From: Hymenobacter sedentarius
GTDB taxonomy: Bacteria > Bacteroidota > Bacteroidia > Cytophagales > Hymenobacteraceae
Reading direction: 5' to 3'
Assembly (NCBI RefSeq): GCF_001507645.1
Contig: NZ_CP013909.1
Coordinates: forward strand, 1,612,001-1,676,000
Length of the DNA: 64,000 nucleotides
The notes beneath the pieces are model-generated. The model had not been told where the DNA came from. It made no database searches and saw nothing but the letters and a program-made list of their open reading frames with translations. How positions within the stretch are numbered: position 1 is the first letter of the stretch; each line of letters opens with the position of its first letter. Both the position numbers and the translations under genes were made by a program. Below, one piece after another: positions 26,900 to 36,800 of this stretch.

Positions 26900-29350
26900 T
26901 TAGGGGGCGGGCTGCACAGCGGGCCCGGCTGGGTACACCTTGAGGGAGCGGCTGAAGGTGTTGTTGGTTTCCATCCATTCGCTCACGGTTTTGCCGGCGT
27001 CGACCACGGCTCCGAGCGAGAAATTGCCGCTCGCGGTCGGTTTCCAGTTATTGGAGGTGGCGGGCAGCAGGCGGGCCTGGCCGGGCAATAGGGGTTTGCC
27101 CATGCCTTGCAGGCTGGCCACTTTGGCGTTGTTCACGGTGAAGGCTACGTCGACCTTGCTGCTGGTGGGCAGCGGCGCCGTGCCCATATTCTTCACCATG
27201 GCGTAGAACGTAACGGGCTGGCCGGGCTTCGGGAAGCGGGGCACAGTGAACACCTGGGTTATCTTCAAATCGGGCTTGGCTGTAGCTGCTTTGAGGGTAA
27301 AAGCGCCCCCCAGCGGGAGTTTGTCCGACGCGCTGCCCACGCGGAAGCTGTAAGCCCCCGGGTGCACCTGGTAGCCTTTGGCCTGCTCGTTCCAGAAGTA
27401 AAAATCCTCGGCCGAAAGCGTGAAGCTGACCGTTTTCTTCTGTTTAGGCGCCAGGCTGATGCGCTCGAAGCCCTTGAGCTGTTTCTCCGGCATGGTCAGC
27501 TTACTCGATTTGTCGGTGAGGTAGAGCTGTACCACTTCGTCGCCGACCGTGGTGCCGGTGTTTTGCACATCTACGCTGATGGTGACGGGCGCACCGGCCA
27601 GGACCGGGGCGGTCGGCAGCTTCAGGTTGCTGTATTGGAAAGTGGTGTAGCTCAGGCCGGCGCCGAAGGCGAACTCGGGCTTCATGTTCTTCTTGTCGTA
27701 GAGGCGGTAGCCCACGCCGTTGGCGTCGGTGAGGTCGTCGCCCCAAGTGGGCAGCTGGGCGTCGCCAGTGGGCATGGTCACGGGCATGCGGCCGGCGGGG
27801 TTGTAGTCGCCCACCAGCACGTCGGCCAGCGCAGTGCCGGCTTCCTGGCCCGCGTAGAAGGAATAAAGCAGCGCCTTGGTGCGGGGCAGGCTCTCGTGCA
27901 GGGCGCACACGCCGCCGCTTTGCACCACCACCACCATCTTGGGATTGGCGCGGGCCAGGGCGTTGATGAGGGCCTGCTGCTGGCCGGGCAGCGTTACTGA
28001 TTTGTTGGCGCGGTCGTGGCCCGAGTTGTACTCCTCGCCCTCCTGGGTGCTGTCGAGGCCGGCGGCGAAGATGACCACATCGGCCTCCCGGGCCAGCTCG
28101 CGGGCCAGCTTAAAGCCGCTGGTGTCGGCGCTGTTCATGTCGCAGCCTTTGGCAAAGGCGATTTTGGCCACGCCCAGCTTGGTTTCCAGGCCCTGCTTAA
28201 GGCTGACGGAGTAGGGCGGGCTGGTTTCGCTGCTGCCGTAGCAGTTCAGGTTGCCCTTGTCGGCGTTGGGACCGATGAGGGCGATGCGCTTCACCGTGGC
28301 CTTGTTCAGGGGCAAGAGCTGGTCGGTGTTCTTGAGCAGCACGATGGACTCGCGGGCCGCCTGCTGATTGAGCTTGGTGTGGGCTGGGGTGTTGGCGTCG
28401 GCCTTGCTGCCTTTGGGATAAAAGTCGAGCAGGCCCGCCATGATTTTGGTGCGCAGCACGTTGCGCACGGCCGCGTCGATGGCCGTCATGGGCACGGCGC
28501 CGCTGGCCACCAGGCCGGGCAGGTCTTTGGTGTAGTCGTCGCTGCCCATGCACACATCGTTGCCGGCCAGGATGGCCTTCTTCGTGTCGTGCACCGCGTC
28601 CCAGTCCGACACCACGTAGAACGGGAAGCCCCAGCGCTCGCGCAGCACCGTGTTCAGCAGGTAGGGGCTCTCGGCCGCGTGCTCGCCGTTGATGAGGTTG
28701 TAGGCCGACATCACGCTGAGCACGGCGCCTTCCTGTATCACGGTGCGGAAGTTATAGCCGTAGTGCTCCATCACGCCGCGGTCGGTAAACAGCTCGTTGC
28801 GGGTGTGGCGCGTCGACTGTTTGCCTTCAATCATGAAGTGCTTTACGGTGGCTATCACCGGCGTGGTCTGGATGCCCTTGGCCACGTGCGACGTAATCTG
28901 GCCAATCAGGAACGGGTCTTCGCCGCCGCTCTCGGCGCTGCGGCCGCCGCGCGGGTCCTGGGCCAGGTCGATGCACGGGCCCAATTGCTGGTGCTTGCCA
29001 AAGGCCCAGAACTCCTCGCCCATGGCCTGGCCTACTTGCTGGGCCAGGCTGCGGTGCCAGGTCGAAACCATGCCCATGCCGGTGGGCCAGGCAATGGCTT
29101 TCTGGAAGCGCACGCCGTGGGGGCCGTCGTCCATCACAAAGCCCGGGATTTTGAGCCGGTCGTTGGTGGGCGTGGTCATGAAGCTGTTGTTGGTCAGTTG
29201 AGCCAGCTTTTCTTCGGTGCTCATGGCTTTCAGCAGCGAATCGATGCGGGGCTCCAGGCCCAGGCGCTGGGCCTGGGCGGCGGGCTGGGCGCCGGCCACC
29301 AGCAAAGCCCCGAAGGCCAGGCGGCGGAGAAAGGGAAGGGATTGTTTCAT
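26900..29350 (-). CDS. GH3 beta-glucosidase with C-terminal CARDB domain
   Basis: An 816-residue secreted enzyme. The start MKQSLPFLRRLAFGALL gives a signal peptide ending AQA. The GH3 N-terminal barrel holds the nucleophile aspartate in VVSDWDAVHD and KHFMIEGKQSTRHTRNE; the C-terminal alpha/beta sandwich spans about residues 330-540, then a fibronectin-like GH3 domain (GDEVVQLYL). Beyond about residue 700 is an extra immunoglobulin-like CARDB adhesion module (GQPVTFYAMVKNMGTAPLPT; ETNNTFSRSL), not usual in BglX-type enzymes. Likely role: release glucose from short beta-glucans produced by the two GH16 enzymes. Last gene of the glucan utilisation locus. Confidence 0.93.
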   Translation of the reverse strand: MKQSLPFLRRLAFGALLVAGAQPAAQAQRLGLEPRIDSLLKAMSTEEKLAQLTNNSFMTTPTNDRLKIPGFVMDDGPHGVRFQKAIAWPTGMGMVSTWHRSLAQQVGQAMGEEFWAFGKHQQLGPCIDLAQDPRGGRSAESGGEDPFLIGQITSHVAKGIQTTPVIATVKHFMIEGKQSTRHTRNELFTDRGVMEHYGYNFRTVIQEGAVLSVMSAYNLINGEHAAESPYLLNTVLRERWGFPFYVVSDWDAVHDTKKAILAGNDVCMGSDDYTKDLPGLVASGAVPMTAIDAAVRNVLRTKIMAGLLDFYPKGSKADANTPAHTKLNQQAARESIVLLKNTDQLLPLNKATVKRIALIGPNADKGNLNCYGSSETSPPYSVSLKQGLETKLGVAKIAFAKGCDMNSADTSGFKLARELAREADVVIFAAGLDSTQEGEEYNSGHDRANKSVTLPGQQQALINALARANPKMVVVVQSGGVCALHESLPRTKALLYSFYAGQEAGTALADVLVGDYNPAGRMPVTMPTGDAQLPTWGDDLTDANGVGYRLYDKKNMKPEFAFGAGLSYTTFQYSNLKLPTAPVLAGAPVTISVDVQNTGTTVGDEVVQLYLTDKSSKLTMPEKQLKGFERISLAPKQKKTVSFTLSAEDFYFWNEQAKGYQVHPGAYSFRVGSASDKLPLGGAFTLKAATAKPDLKITQVFTVPRFPKPGQPVTFYAMVKNMGTAPLPTSSKVDVAFTVNNAKVASLQGMGKPLLPGQARLLPATSNNWKPTASGNFSLGAVVDAGKTVSEWMETNNTFSRSLKVYPAGPAVQPAP

Positions 29351-29635
29351 AAAGTCGGAAATAGAGGGGAGAAAACTCCGCCGGAGCAAAGCGCAAACAC
29401 GATGGGGCGCCAAAGAAGGAACAGGCCCGGCCCGGGACAAAAGAGGGGTAGCTCCGTGCCTGGCAGGGCCACCTTGGCGGCGCTGCAAATCGGCCCGGGC
29501 GGGCCTGTTCTTTCCCAATGGCGTGGCAGTCCACAGGCTGCCACGCCGGCACCACCCCAAGGAAGTCTCACCAAACCTTCGGCGTGATAGAAGTGAAAAA
29601 TTGAGCTGAATAAGCCAGCGGCCGGACCGGCGGGC
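29351..29635. other. Structured intergenic region between GH16 and GH3 genes
   Basis: 285 bases without a gene. It holds an inverted repeat with 18/17-base arms at 29419-29436 and 29494-29510 (GAACAGGCCCG core) and a separate 10-bp hairpin, GGCGTGGCAG/CTGCCACGCC, at 29520-29547. Neither is followed by a U-tract. Confidence 0.6.
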
Positions 29636-30522
29636 CTAGCGCTTTTTCATTTGGTAGATGCGCACGTAGTCCACCAGCATCTGCTGGGGAAAGGCGGCTT
29701 CATCGATGCCTTTCTGGCCGCCCCACTCGCCGCCCACGGCCACGTTGAGCAGCACGTGAAAGGGCTTGTCCCAGGGCCAGGCCTGCCAGCCGGTGCCTTC
29801 GTTGCGGGCCGCGAAGTAGAGCTGCCCGTCAATTTCGGCCGTGATGGTCTCGGGCGTCCACTCAATGGCGTAGACATGGAAGGCCGTGGTGGCGTCGGGC
29901 ACGAGCGTGACGCCGGTTTTCTGGTTGTTGGTCCGGAAGTAGTAGCTCTTGCAGTGCGTTGAAGCATGAATCACGTTGGGGTCGTAGCCCACGTGCTCCA
30001 TGATGTCGATTTCGCCGTTGTCGGGCCAGCTGTGGTTGCCATAGGTGTTTTCGTCGGGCAGCATCCAGATGGCGGGCCAGGTGCCGCGCCCGCCCGGAAT
30101 GCGGGCCCGCACCTCGAAGCGGCCGTAGGTCTGGCTGCCGCCGCGGCCCTTGCCGCGCGATACCAGCCGGGCCGAGGTGTAGTCATTGCCGGGCTGCAGG
30201 GCTTCCTTGCGGGCCTCAATAACGAGATTGCCGCCCTCGACGCGGGCATTCTCGCGGCGTTTTTGGTGTAGTACTGCAGCTCCTTATTGCCCCAGCCGGT
30301 GCCGCCCACGTCGTAGCTCCACTTGGTGGAGTCGGGCAGGCCGGGGGCGTTAAACTCGTCGCTCCACACCAGCTTCTTGAAGGTGTAGCGGGGCGTTGGG
30401 CTAGTAGGTGCCTTGGCGCCAGCCGGTGGCCCAACGGGGGCAGCAGCACCCAGCAGCACGCTGCTGAATACTGCCACCACCCGGGCCAGCGTGGCTCCGC
30501 CACGGCAGCGCACACCCGCCAT
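29636..30522 (-). pseudogene. GH16 beta-glucanase interrupted by a single-base frameshift
   Basis: Two frames join to one GH16 enzyme. From ATG 30522 the frame encodes a signal-like segment, then FKKLVWSDEFNAPGLPDSTKW and GWGNKELQYYTKN. At the A5 run (T5 at 30260-30264 on the plus strand) it shifts; the other frame continues NARVEGGNLVIEARKEALQP through RFEVRARIPGGRGTWPAIWML, the catalytic GEIDIMEHVGYDP, and ends YVRIYQMKKR. One extra A or C at the run restores an uninterrupted protein of about 295 residues, so the lesion is a one-base deletion, a sequencing error or a slippery site. Homologous to the intact GH16 immediately upstream. Without correction the catalytic half has only an internal start (30112). 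Confidence 0.85.
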
Positions 30523-30562
30523 CTTAAGTTTCCCACCTTCTCTGACTGGCATGCGCACTGGG

Positions 30563-31438
30563 TTATTTGTACTGATAGTACCGAACATAGTCGACCTGCA
30601 TTTGCTGGGGGAAGATGGTGCTGGTATCGGGGTTGCCGTCGAAATCGCCGCCAATGGCCACGTTCAGCACCACAAAAAACGGGTTGTTAAACGGGTTGGG
30701 GCTGGCGCCCCCGGTTCCGAAGGTATAATACTGCTGCCCATCCACGTAAAAGCGGGTTTGATCTTTGCTGCGCACCGCCGAGTACACATGGAAGCCGTCG
30801 GACAGCTCGGCGGGCTGGGTGACGGTGGTGCCCTGCTGGCCGTGTACGCCCTGGGCGTTCTGAAAGTGCATGGTGGTGAGCAGCTCGCGGGGCTTGCTGC
30901 CGCGCAGCTCCATGATATCGATTTCGCCGCACTTGGGCCAGTTGTTCTGGTCAATGTCGGAGCCCAGCATCCAGATGGCGGGCCACACGCCCTTGCCCTT
31001 GGGCACCTGCGCCCGCACATCGATGCGGCCGAACACAAAATCCTTTTTGCTCTTGGTGAGGATGCGGCCCGAGGTGAAGCTGCCCGTGCCGGAACGGATG
31101 GCCTTGATGGTGAGGTTGCCACCGCTCAGAAACACGTTGTCGGTCGAGTTGGTGTAGGTTTCGAGCTCGTTGTTGCCCCAGCCGCCACCGCCCAGGTCGT
31201 ACTTCCATTTGGTGGCGTCGAGGGTGCCCGCGTCGAACTCATCGCTCCACACCAGGTCGGTGTAGTCGGCGTAGCTGCGGGCGTCCTCGTTGGCCACCGG
31301 CGCTGGGGGCGTTGGTGGCGTCACGGGCCCGGGCGTGAAGGTGGTGCCTTTGTCGGTGCAGGCCGGCAGGCTCAGGGCCAGCAGCAGGCCGGCCCCGAGG
31401 AGCTGGGTAGTCAGGGCGCGGAAGGGAAGTAGCCGCAT
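30563..31438 (-). CDS. GH16 family endo-beta-1,3-glucanase (laminarinase), lipoprotein
   Basis: A 291-residue protein with a lipoprotein signal (LLLALSLPACTDKG), so anchored in the outer membrane. The GH16 fold is shown by YTDLVWSDEFDAGTLDATKW, GKGVWPAIWMLG, the catalytic GEIDIMELRG (ExDxxE) and LNVAIGGDFDGNP, ending in DYVRYYQYK. GH16 enzymes of this type cleave internal beta-1,3 or mixed beta-1,3/1,4 glucan bonds. It lies between the PKD lipoprotein and a second, frameshifted GH16 gene in the SusC/D locus, supporting laminarin-type glucan as substrate (inference). Confidence 0.93.
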   Translation of the reverse strand: MRLLPFRALTTQLLGAGLLLALSLPACTDKGTTFTPGPVTPPTPPAPVANEDARSYADYTDLVWSDEFDAGTLDATKWKYDLGGGGWGNNELETYTNSTDNVFLSGGNLTIKAIRSGTGSFTSGRILTKSKKDFVFGRIDVRAQVPKGKGVWPAIWMLGSDIDQNNWPKCGEIDIMELRGSKPRELLTTMHFQNAQGVHGQQGTTVTQPAELSDGFHVYSAVRSKDQTRFYVDGQQYYTFGTGGASPNPFNNPFFVVLNVAIGGDFDGNPDTSTIFPQQMQVDYVRYYQYK

Positions 31439-31475
31439 AATATGAGGTAGGAAGTCAGCTGAAGGGGCCGATGGG

Positions 31476-32285
31476 CTATTTGGCTACCAGCTTCATGTCG
31501 AACACCACGCCGGCGGCCGTGCTGCCGGCCCGCAGCACCATGTTCGTGTTCGTGATGGAAAGGATGCGGTACGTAAAGCCCGGCGCATCCGTCACGCCGA
31601 TGAATGGCGACGGGGTGGCGCTGGCCAGCGTGAGTTGGGCTAAGCCTGCGCCCGTAGCGTTGCCAAACGTGAAGGAAGTAGTCACGTTGCGCGGGGTATC
31701 GCAGCCACCGCCGGCTACAAAGGTCTGGCCCTTGGCGTCGTAGGTGAAGGAATTGGTGGCGCTGAAAGTGTATTCGTCATCGGCCTGGCAGGCGGGCAGG
31801 GCGCCCGCGCTGGGGTTGCCGCCGTAGTAGCTGGTGGGGTCGGCATCGGAGGGGCCCACGGTGATAGGGGCAACCACGGTATTATCAAGCTTCCAGGTTT
31901 TGGAGCTGCCGCCGGTGAGGAGCTGGTTCACGATGGCCGACACCGAGGGCAGCACCAAGTCTTTGGTGGTCGATACGCTGGTGCCGCCACGGTAAGCCGT
32001 AATGAGCTTGGTTTTGAGGGTGCCGCCGCTGCTGTACACGTGGGTGGCGGTTTTGCCGGAGCCCACGGTACCATCGCCGAAGTCCCACTGGTAGAGGAAG
32101 CCATCGGTGTTGGTGGCCGTGAACGTGGCCGTGGTGGTGAGGCCGGTCGTGACCTTGGTCACGGTGAAGTCGGAGGCGGGCACGGCGCCCTCCAGGCTAT
32201 AGTTGTCGACGTCCTTTTTGCAGGAAGCCAACATGAGCGGAGCCATCAAAAGGCCGAGGGCTGCGGCACGTACTATGTTTTTCAT
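31476..32285 (-). CDS. PKD-domain lipoprotein, probable surface glycan-binding protein
   Basis: A 269-residue protein. The start MKNIVRAAALGLLMAPLMLASC gives a lipoprotein signal with Cys as lipidation site. A PKD domain covers about residues 40-115, with the signature YQWDFGDGTVGSG. The C-terminal half includes KTWKLDNTVVAPITVG and EYTFSATNSFTYDAKGQ, as seen in SusE/F-position binding proteins of laminarin loci. No catalytic residues seen. It directly follows susD and precedes GH16, so a role in capturing glucan at the cell surface is likely. Confidence 0.87.
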   Translation of the reverse strand: MKNIVRAAALGLLMAPLMLASCKKDVDNYSLEGAVPASDFTVTKVTTGLTTTATFTATNTDGFLYQWDFGDGTVGSGKTATHVYSSGGTLKTKLITAYRGGTSVSTTKDLVLPSVSAIVNQLLTGGSSKTWKLDNTVVAPITVGPSDADPTSYYGGNPSAGALPACQADDEYTFSATNSFTYDAKGQTFVAGGGCDTPRNVTTSFTFGNATGAGLAQLTLASATPSPFIGVTDAPGFTYRILSITNTNMVLRAGSTAAGVVFDMKLVAK

Positions 32286-32366
32286 GGAATTGAGTCGGGA
32301 ATGAGTGGGGAGCAAAACGGCCCGCCCGCAGGCCCTAACGGGCCGGGCAACGGGCGAGCCGGAGGC

Positions 32367-33860
32367 TTAGTAGCCCGGGTTTTGCTTCAGGTTGGGGTTA
32401 ACGTCGAGCTCGGTTTGGGGCAGGGGCAGCACCACGTTGTTGGGCTTCACGCCTTTGGCTAGCAGCTGGGGCGAGGTCAGTAGCTCACCCGTGCGCTTCA
32501 TGTCGAACCACCGGTCGTTTTCGAACGCCAGCTCGTACTTGCGCTCCCGCCACACGGCCGTTTTAAACGCGGATGCGCTGATTCCGGCCGCAATGTCGTG
32601 CGCGGCCGAAGGCGTGGCGAGGGGCAGGCCAAAGGAGCGGCGGCGCACAATGTTGAGGGCGTCGAGGCCGGCCGGCGTGGGCCCGCTGGCTTCGGCCAGA
32701 ATCAGGTACATCTCGGCCAGGCGCAACACCTTGATGTTGAGGCCGGAGTCCCACACGCGGGTATCGGTTTTGCCAATAAACCACTTCTTGCAGCCGTAGC
32801 CGCTGGGCGAGCCGGGCAGCGAGGCCGGCTGCTTGCGGCCGTCGGGGTACACGTCGCCGGGCTTCCAGATGGTCACGTCGCGGCGCTGGTCGCCGGTCTC
32901 GTAGCCAGCCACGAAGTCGTTTTCGGGAATGTTGAAGCCGTAGCCGCCCTGGGGCACGATGCCCTGGCCGCGGGGGCCAAAGAACTCATTGCCCACAAAG
33001 CCCAGGCCGTCGAAGGTGTATTCGTTGCGGCCCGACACGTACTGCACTTCAAACAGGCTTTCCTTGCCGTTATCGTTGGCAATCTTAAAGATGTCGCCGT
33101 AGTTGGGATACAGGCTGTACTGGCCCGAGTTGATGACCTCACTGGCGCGTTGGGCGGCGCCGCTCATGTTGCCCTGCGTGAGGTACACCTTGGCCAGCAG
33201 GCCGGCGGCGGCCCACTTGGTGGCCCGCCCGATGTCGTCGCCGCTGTAGGTGGCCGGCAGCTTGGTGATGGCGTCGGTCAGGTCGTTTACAATCTGGGTG
33301 TAAACCTGGGCCGCGGGGGTGCGCGCAATGTTCACCTCGGCCGGCGTAAGGGGCGGTACCGTGAGCAGCGGCACGTCGCCGTACACCCGCACCAGGTCGA
33401 AGTAGTACTTGGCCCGCAGAAACTCGGCCTCGCCCAGGCACCGGTTCTTGATGGCCGGGTTGATGTTGGTGATAAGCGGCACCTTCTGCAGCACAATGTT
33501 GGCCCGCCCGATGCCGATGTAGCTGCCGCCCCACAAGCGGTTGATGATGGGGTTGGTGCTCGGGATGTTGAAGTTGTCGAGCTGCTGTTGCTCGATGCCG
33601 TCGCCGCCGCCGCCGCCGCCGGTGTAGGAAATGTCGGAGCCGATGTCGCCGATGCCCCACAGGGCGTAGTTGTACTGACCGCCTTTGGCGAGTTCGCTGT
33701 AGGCCGCCGTTACGGCCTGAATGGCGTCTTGCTCGCTCTTGTAGAAGTTGGCGTCGGTAATCTGGTCGTTGGGCGTTTCTTCGAGGAACTTCTTGCCGCA
33801 GCCGCTGAGCAGGCTCAGGCCCAGCAGGGCGCCACAGGCGCATTTATGAAGGATAGTCAT
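32367..33860 (-). CDS. SusD/RagB family outer-membrane glycan-binding lipoprotein
   Basis: A 497-residue protein with a lipobox (LGLSLLSGCGKKF). The N-terminal region KFLEETPNDQITDANFYKSEQDA and the helical TPR-like core (EAEFLRAKYYFDLVRVYGDVPLLT) are diagnostic of SusD. The C-terminal block with LRLAEMYLILAEA and WRERKYELAFENDRWFDMKRTGE is also typical. SusD forms the lid of the SusC transporter and binds oligosaccharide at the surface. It begins 27 bases after susC ends. Full length for the family. Confidence 0.96.
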   Translation of the reverse strand: MTILHKCACGALLGLSLLSGCGKKFLEETPNDQITDANFYKSEQDAIQAVTAAYSELAKGGQYNYALWGIGDIGSDISYTGGGGGGDGIEQQQLDNFNIPSTNPIINRLWGGSYIGIGRANIVLQKVPLITNINPAIKNRCLGEAEFLRAKYYFDLVRVYGDVPLLTVPPLTPAEVNIARTPAAQVYTQIVNDLTDAITKLPATYSGDDIGRATKWAAAGLLAKVYLTQGNMSGAAQRASEVINSGQYSLYPNYGDIFKIANDNGKESLFEVQYVSGRNEYTFDGLGFVGNEFFGPRGQGIVPQGGYGFNIPENDFVAGYETGDQRRDVTIWKPGDVYPDGRKQPASLPGSPSGYGCKKWFIGKTDTRVWDSGLNIKVLRLAEMYLILAEASGPTPAGLDALNIVRRRSFGLPLATPSAAHDIAAGISASAFKTAVWRERKYELAFENDRWFDMKRTGELLTSPQLLAKGVKPNNVVLPLPQTELDVNPNLKQNPGY

Positions 33861-33887
33861 CGTCTGAAATGAAGGAAAGGGGGAGGA

Positions 33888-36800
33888 TTAAAACCCGATG
33901 TTGAGGCCAGCCAACAGCACGCGCGACTGCGGATATACGCCGCGGTCGACGCCGCTGGGGCTTACCTCCGGGTCGAAACCGGTGTATTTGGTGAAAGTGG
34001 CCAGGTTCTGGGCACTCACGTACACCCGAATCTGCTGGGCGCCCATGCGGCTCATCAGGGCAGTGGGCAGGGTGTAGCCCAGGGTCAGGTTCTTGATACG
34101 CATATAGGAGCCGTCTTCCATGTAGTAGGTGCTCACGCGCAGGTTGTTGTTGGGGTCGCCGGCAATGGCGCGCGGCACCTCGTTGCTGGTGCCCGGGCCG
34201 GTCCAGCGGGCCAGCACGCGGGTGCCGCCGCTGGCATTGCCGTAAAGCGGGGCTTCTTCGAGGTAGCGGTTCAGGTTGTACACCTTGTTGCCCTGCACAC
34301 CCTGCAAAAACACACTCAAATCGAAGCCCATAAAGCTCACGGTGTTGGTCAGGCCGTAGGTGAACTTGGGGTTGGGGCTGCCGATGAAGGTGCGGTCCTT
34401 GGCGTCAATCTTGCCGTCGCCGTTCAGGTCCTTGAAGCGGATGTCGCCAGGGCCGGTGGCCTTGGTGGGGTCGGCATTCACGGTTTGCGTGGCGTGGTTT
34501 TTCACGTCCTCGAGCGTCTGGAACAAGCCGTCGGCCACGTAGCCGTAGAAGGAGCCAAACGCATAGCCCGGCTCGTAGCGCACGATGTTGCCGCTCAGCG
34601 AGCCATGGCCGTTGTAGGGCAGGCCCGCGCCGAGGGATTCCAGCTTGGTGGTGTAGGTCGAGAAATTGAGGGTGGTGTTCCAGTTGAAGCCGCGGGCCGC
34701 GTTGCGGAAGTTGTGCGACGTCACCGAGAGGTCGAGACCGCGGTTGTAAGCCGAAGCGGCGTTGCGGTTTACGCTCTCGTAGGTGCCCGACACCAGCGAC
34801 ACCGGCACGGAGGCAATCAGGTTGGGCGAGTTGCGGTTGTAGATGTCAACGGTGGCCTCCACCCGGTTGTCGAACAGGCCCAGGTCCAGGCCGAGGTTGG
34901 TTTGGTTGTTGGTTTCCCAGCGCAGCTCGCCGTTGGACTGCCGCGTGGGCGCCGCCCCGTTGAAGATGGTGCCGTTGGGCCCGAACGGGTAGGTAATCTG
35001 CGAGTTAATGGAGTAGAGGTAGGCGAAGCGGCCGGCGTTGTTGGGGTTGCCCACTTTGCCGTAGCCCGCGCGCAGCTTCAGGTTGCTCACCACGCGGTTG
35101 TCCTTCATGAAGTTCTCCTCCGAAATGCGCCAGCCCGCCGAAATGCCGGGGAAGAAGCCAAACTGCGAGCCGGGCTGAAAGGCACTCGACCCGTCGTAGC
35201 GGGCAATGGCCGAGAGCAGGTACTTGCCGGCAAACTCGTAGTTGGCGCGGGCAAAATAGCTGGCCAGGTGCGAAGGCACCCCGAGGTAGCCAAAGTTTCC
35301 GAGCTGTGGGTTGATGGGCCCGTTGTTGAGGTTCTGTAGGTCGTTGCTGAGGTAGCCGCTGCGCGAGGCGCCCAGCTCCTGGCTGTTGAATAATTGAGCC
35401 GACTGGCCCAACAGCAGCGTCACCTGGTGCTTTCCGGCGAAAAGGTGGTCGTAGGCGGCGGTGTTCTCAATCAGGTAGCTGTAATTGGTATTGGCCTGCG
35501 AGAAATCGCCCGCCGTGGAGTAGCGGGTGGTGTAGGTCTCGGTGCCTACCTGCAGCTCGGGTATTTTGGGGCCGAAGCTGTTGTTGTTCGTAAAGTTGAA
35601 ATCGATGCCCACGTTGGTGCGGAAGCGCAGCCCCTTTACCGGCTCAAGCTCGGCAAAGAGTGTGGTGAGGGCCCGGTTGCGTACGTACTTGCGGTTGGCG
35701 TACAGGATGTTGGCCAGTGGGTTTTCCTCCACGAAGTTGTCTTGCTGCCCGCGCGGCTCGTAGTAGTAGCCGTCGGGGCGGTACACGGGCACAATCGGAA
35801 TCATGCGAATGAGCTGCTGCACCGTGCCATACTCGCCGTTGTTGGTGGTCACCTGGCGGTCTTCCTGGTGGGTGAGCTGCAGGCTGTTACCGATTTTCAG
35901 GATTTTGTTGACCTGCACGTCTCCGTTAGCCCGCAGCGTAAACCGCTCGAAGTTGGAGCCAATGATGATGCCGTCCTGCTTGAAATAGCTGGCCGACACC
36001 GCGTAGCGGGCCTTGTCGCTGCCGCCGGTAGCGCCCAGCGAATAGTTCTGCATGGCGGCCGTGCGGAAGACCTGGTCTTCCCAGTTGGTGCCTTCGCCCA
36101 GCGCTTTGGGGTCGCGCAGGCGGTCCACCACGATGGGCTGGCCCGCCGCTATGCGGTTTTCGTTGTTGATAACGGCGTATTCTTCGGCGTTTAGCAAGCC
36201 AATTTTGCGCCAGGCCTGCTGCGTGCCCCGGTAGCCATCCACGTTGATGGTAGACCGGCCGGCCTTGCCGCGCTTGGTAGTAATGATAATCACACCGTTG
36301 GCGGCGCGCACGCCGTAGATGGCGGTGGCCGAGGCGTCCTTCAGGATGTCGATGCTCTCGATGTCGTTGGGACTGATTACGTTGAGCTGGTCCTCGCCCG
36401 AGTCGGGCAGCGGAAAGCCGTCCACCACAAACAGCGGGTGGTTGTTGCCCGCCGACGTGATGCCCCGGATGAGGATGGACGTACCGGCCGCCCCGCCGGG
36501 GGCGCCTCCGTTGGAGGTGATGGTGACGCCCGAGGCTTTGCCTTGCAGGGCTTGGGCGGCATCTGCTACGGGCAGAGCGGCAATCTCGGCACCGGCCACC
36601 GATGCCACCGAGCCCGTCACGCTACCGCGCTGCTGGGTGCCGTAGCCGACCACCACTACTTCGTTCAGTTTCTGGGTGTCTTCCTTGAGGGAGATGTTGA
36701 CGGCCCCGCCGTTGGCCGCCGATACCAGCGCCGTTTGGGTGGTGAAGCCGACAAAGCTGAACACCAGCGTGCTGCCCTCGGGTGCGGTCAGGCTAAAAGC

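Noticed and set aside
28016-29587. 523-codon open frame on the plus strand
   Set aside because: Antisense shadow of the GH3 gene; no recognisable domain.
30255-30270. Programmed frameshift as the preferred explanation for GH16
   Set aside because: A lone A5 run without a clear slippery heptamer or stimulatory hairpin is weak evidence; mutation or sequencing error is at least as likely.
29971-30654. A separate 227-codon gene overlapping the intact GH16
   Set aside because: Its middle encodes the N-terminal half of the frameshifted GH16 and its end is out-of-frame; it is part of the broken gene.
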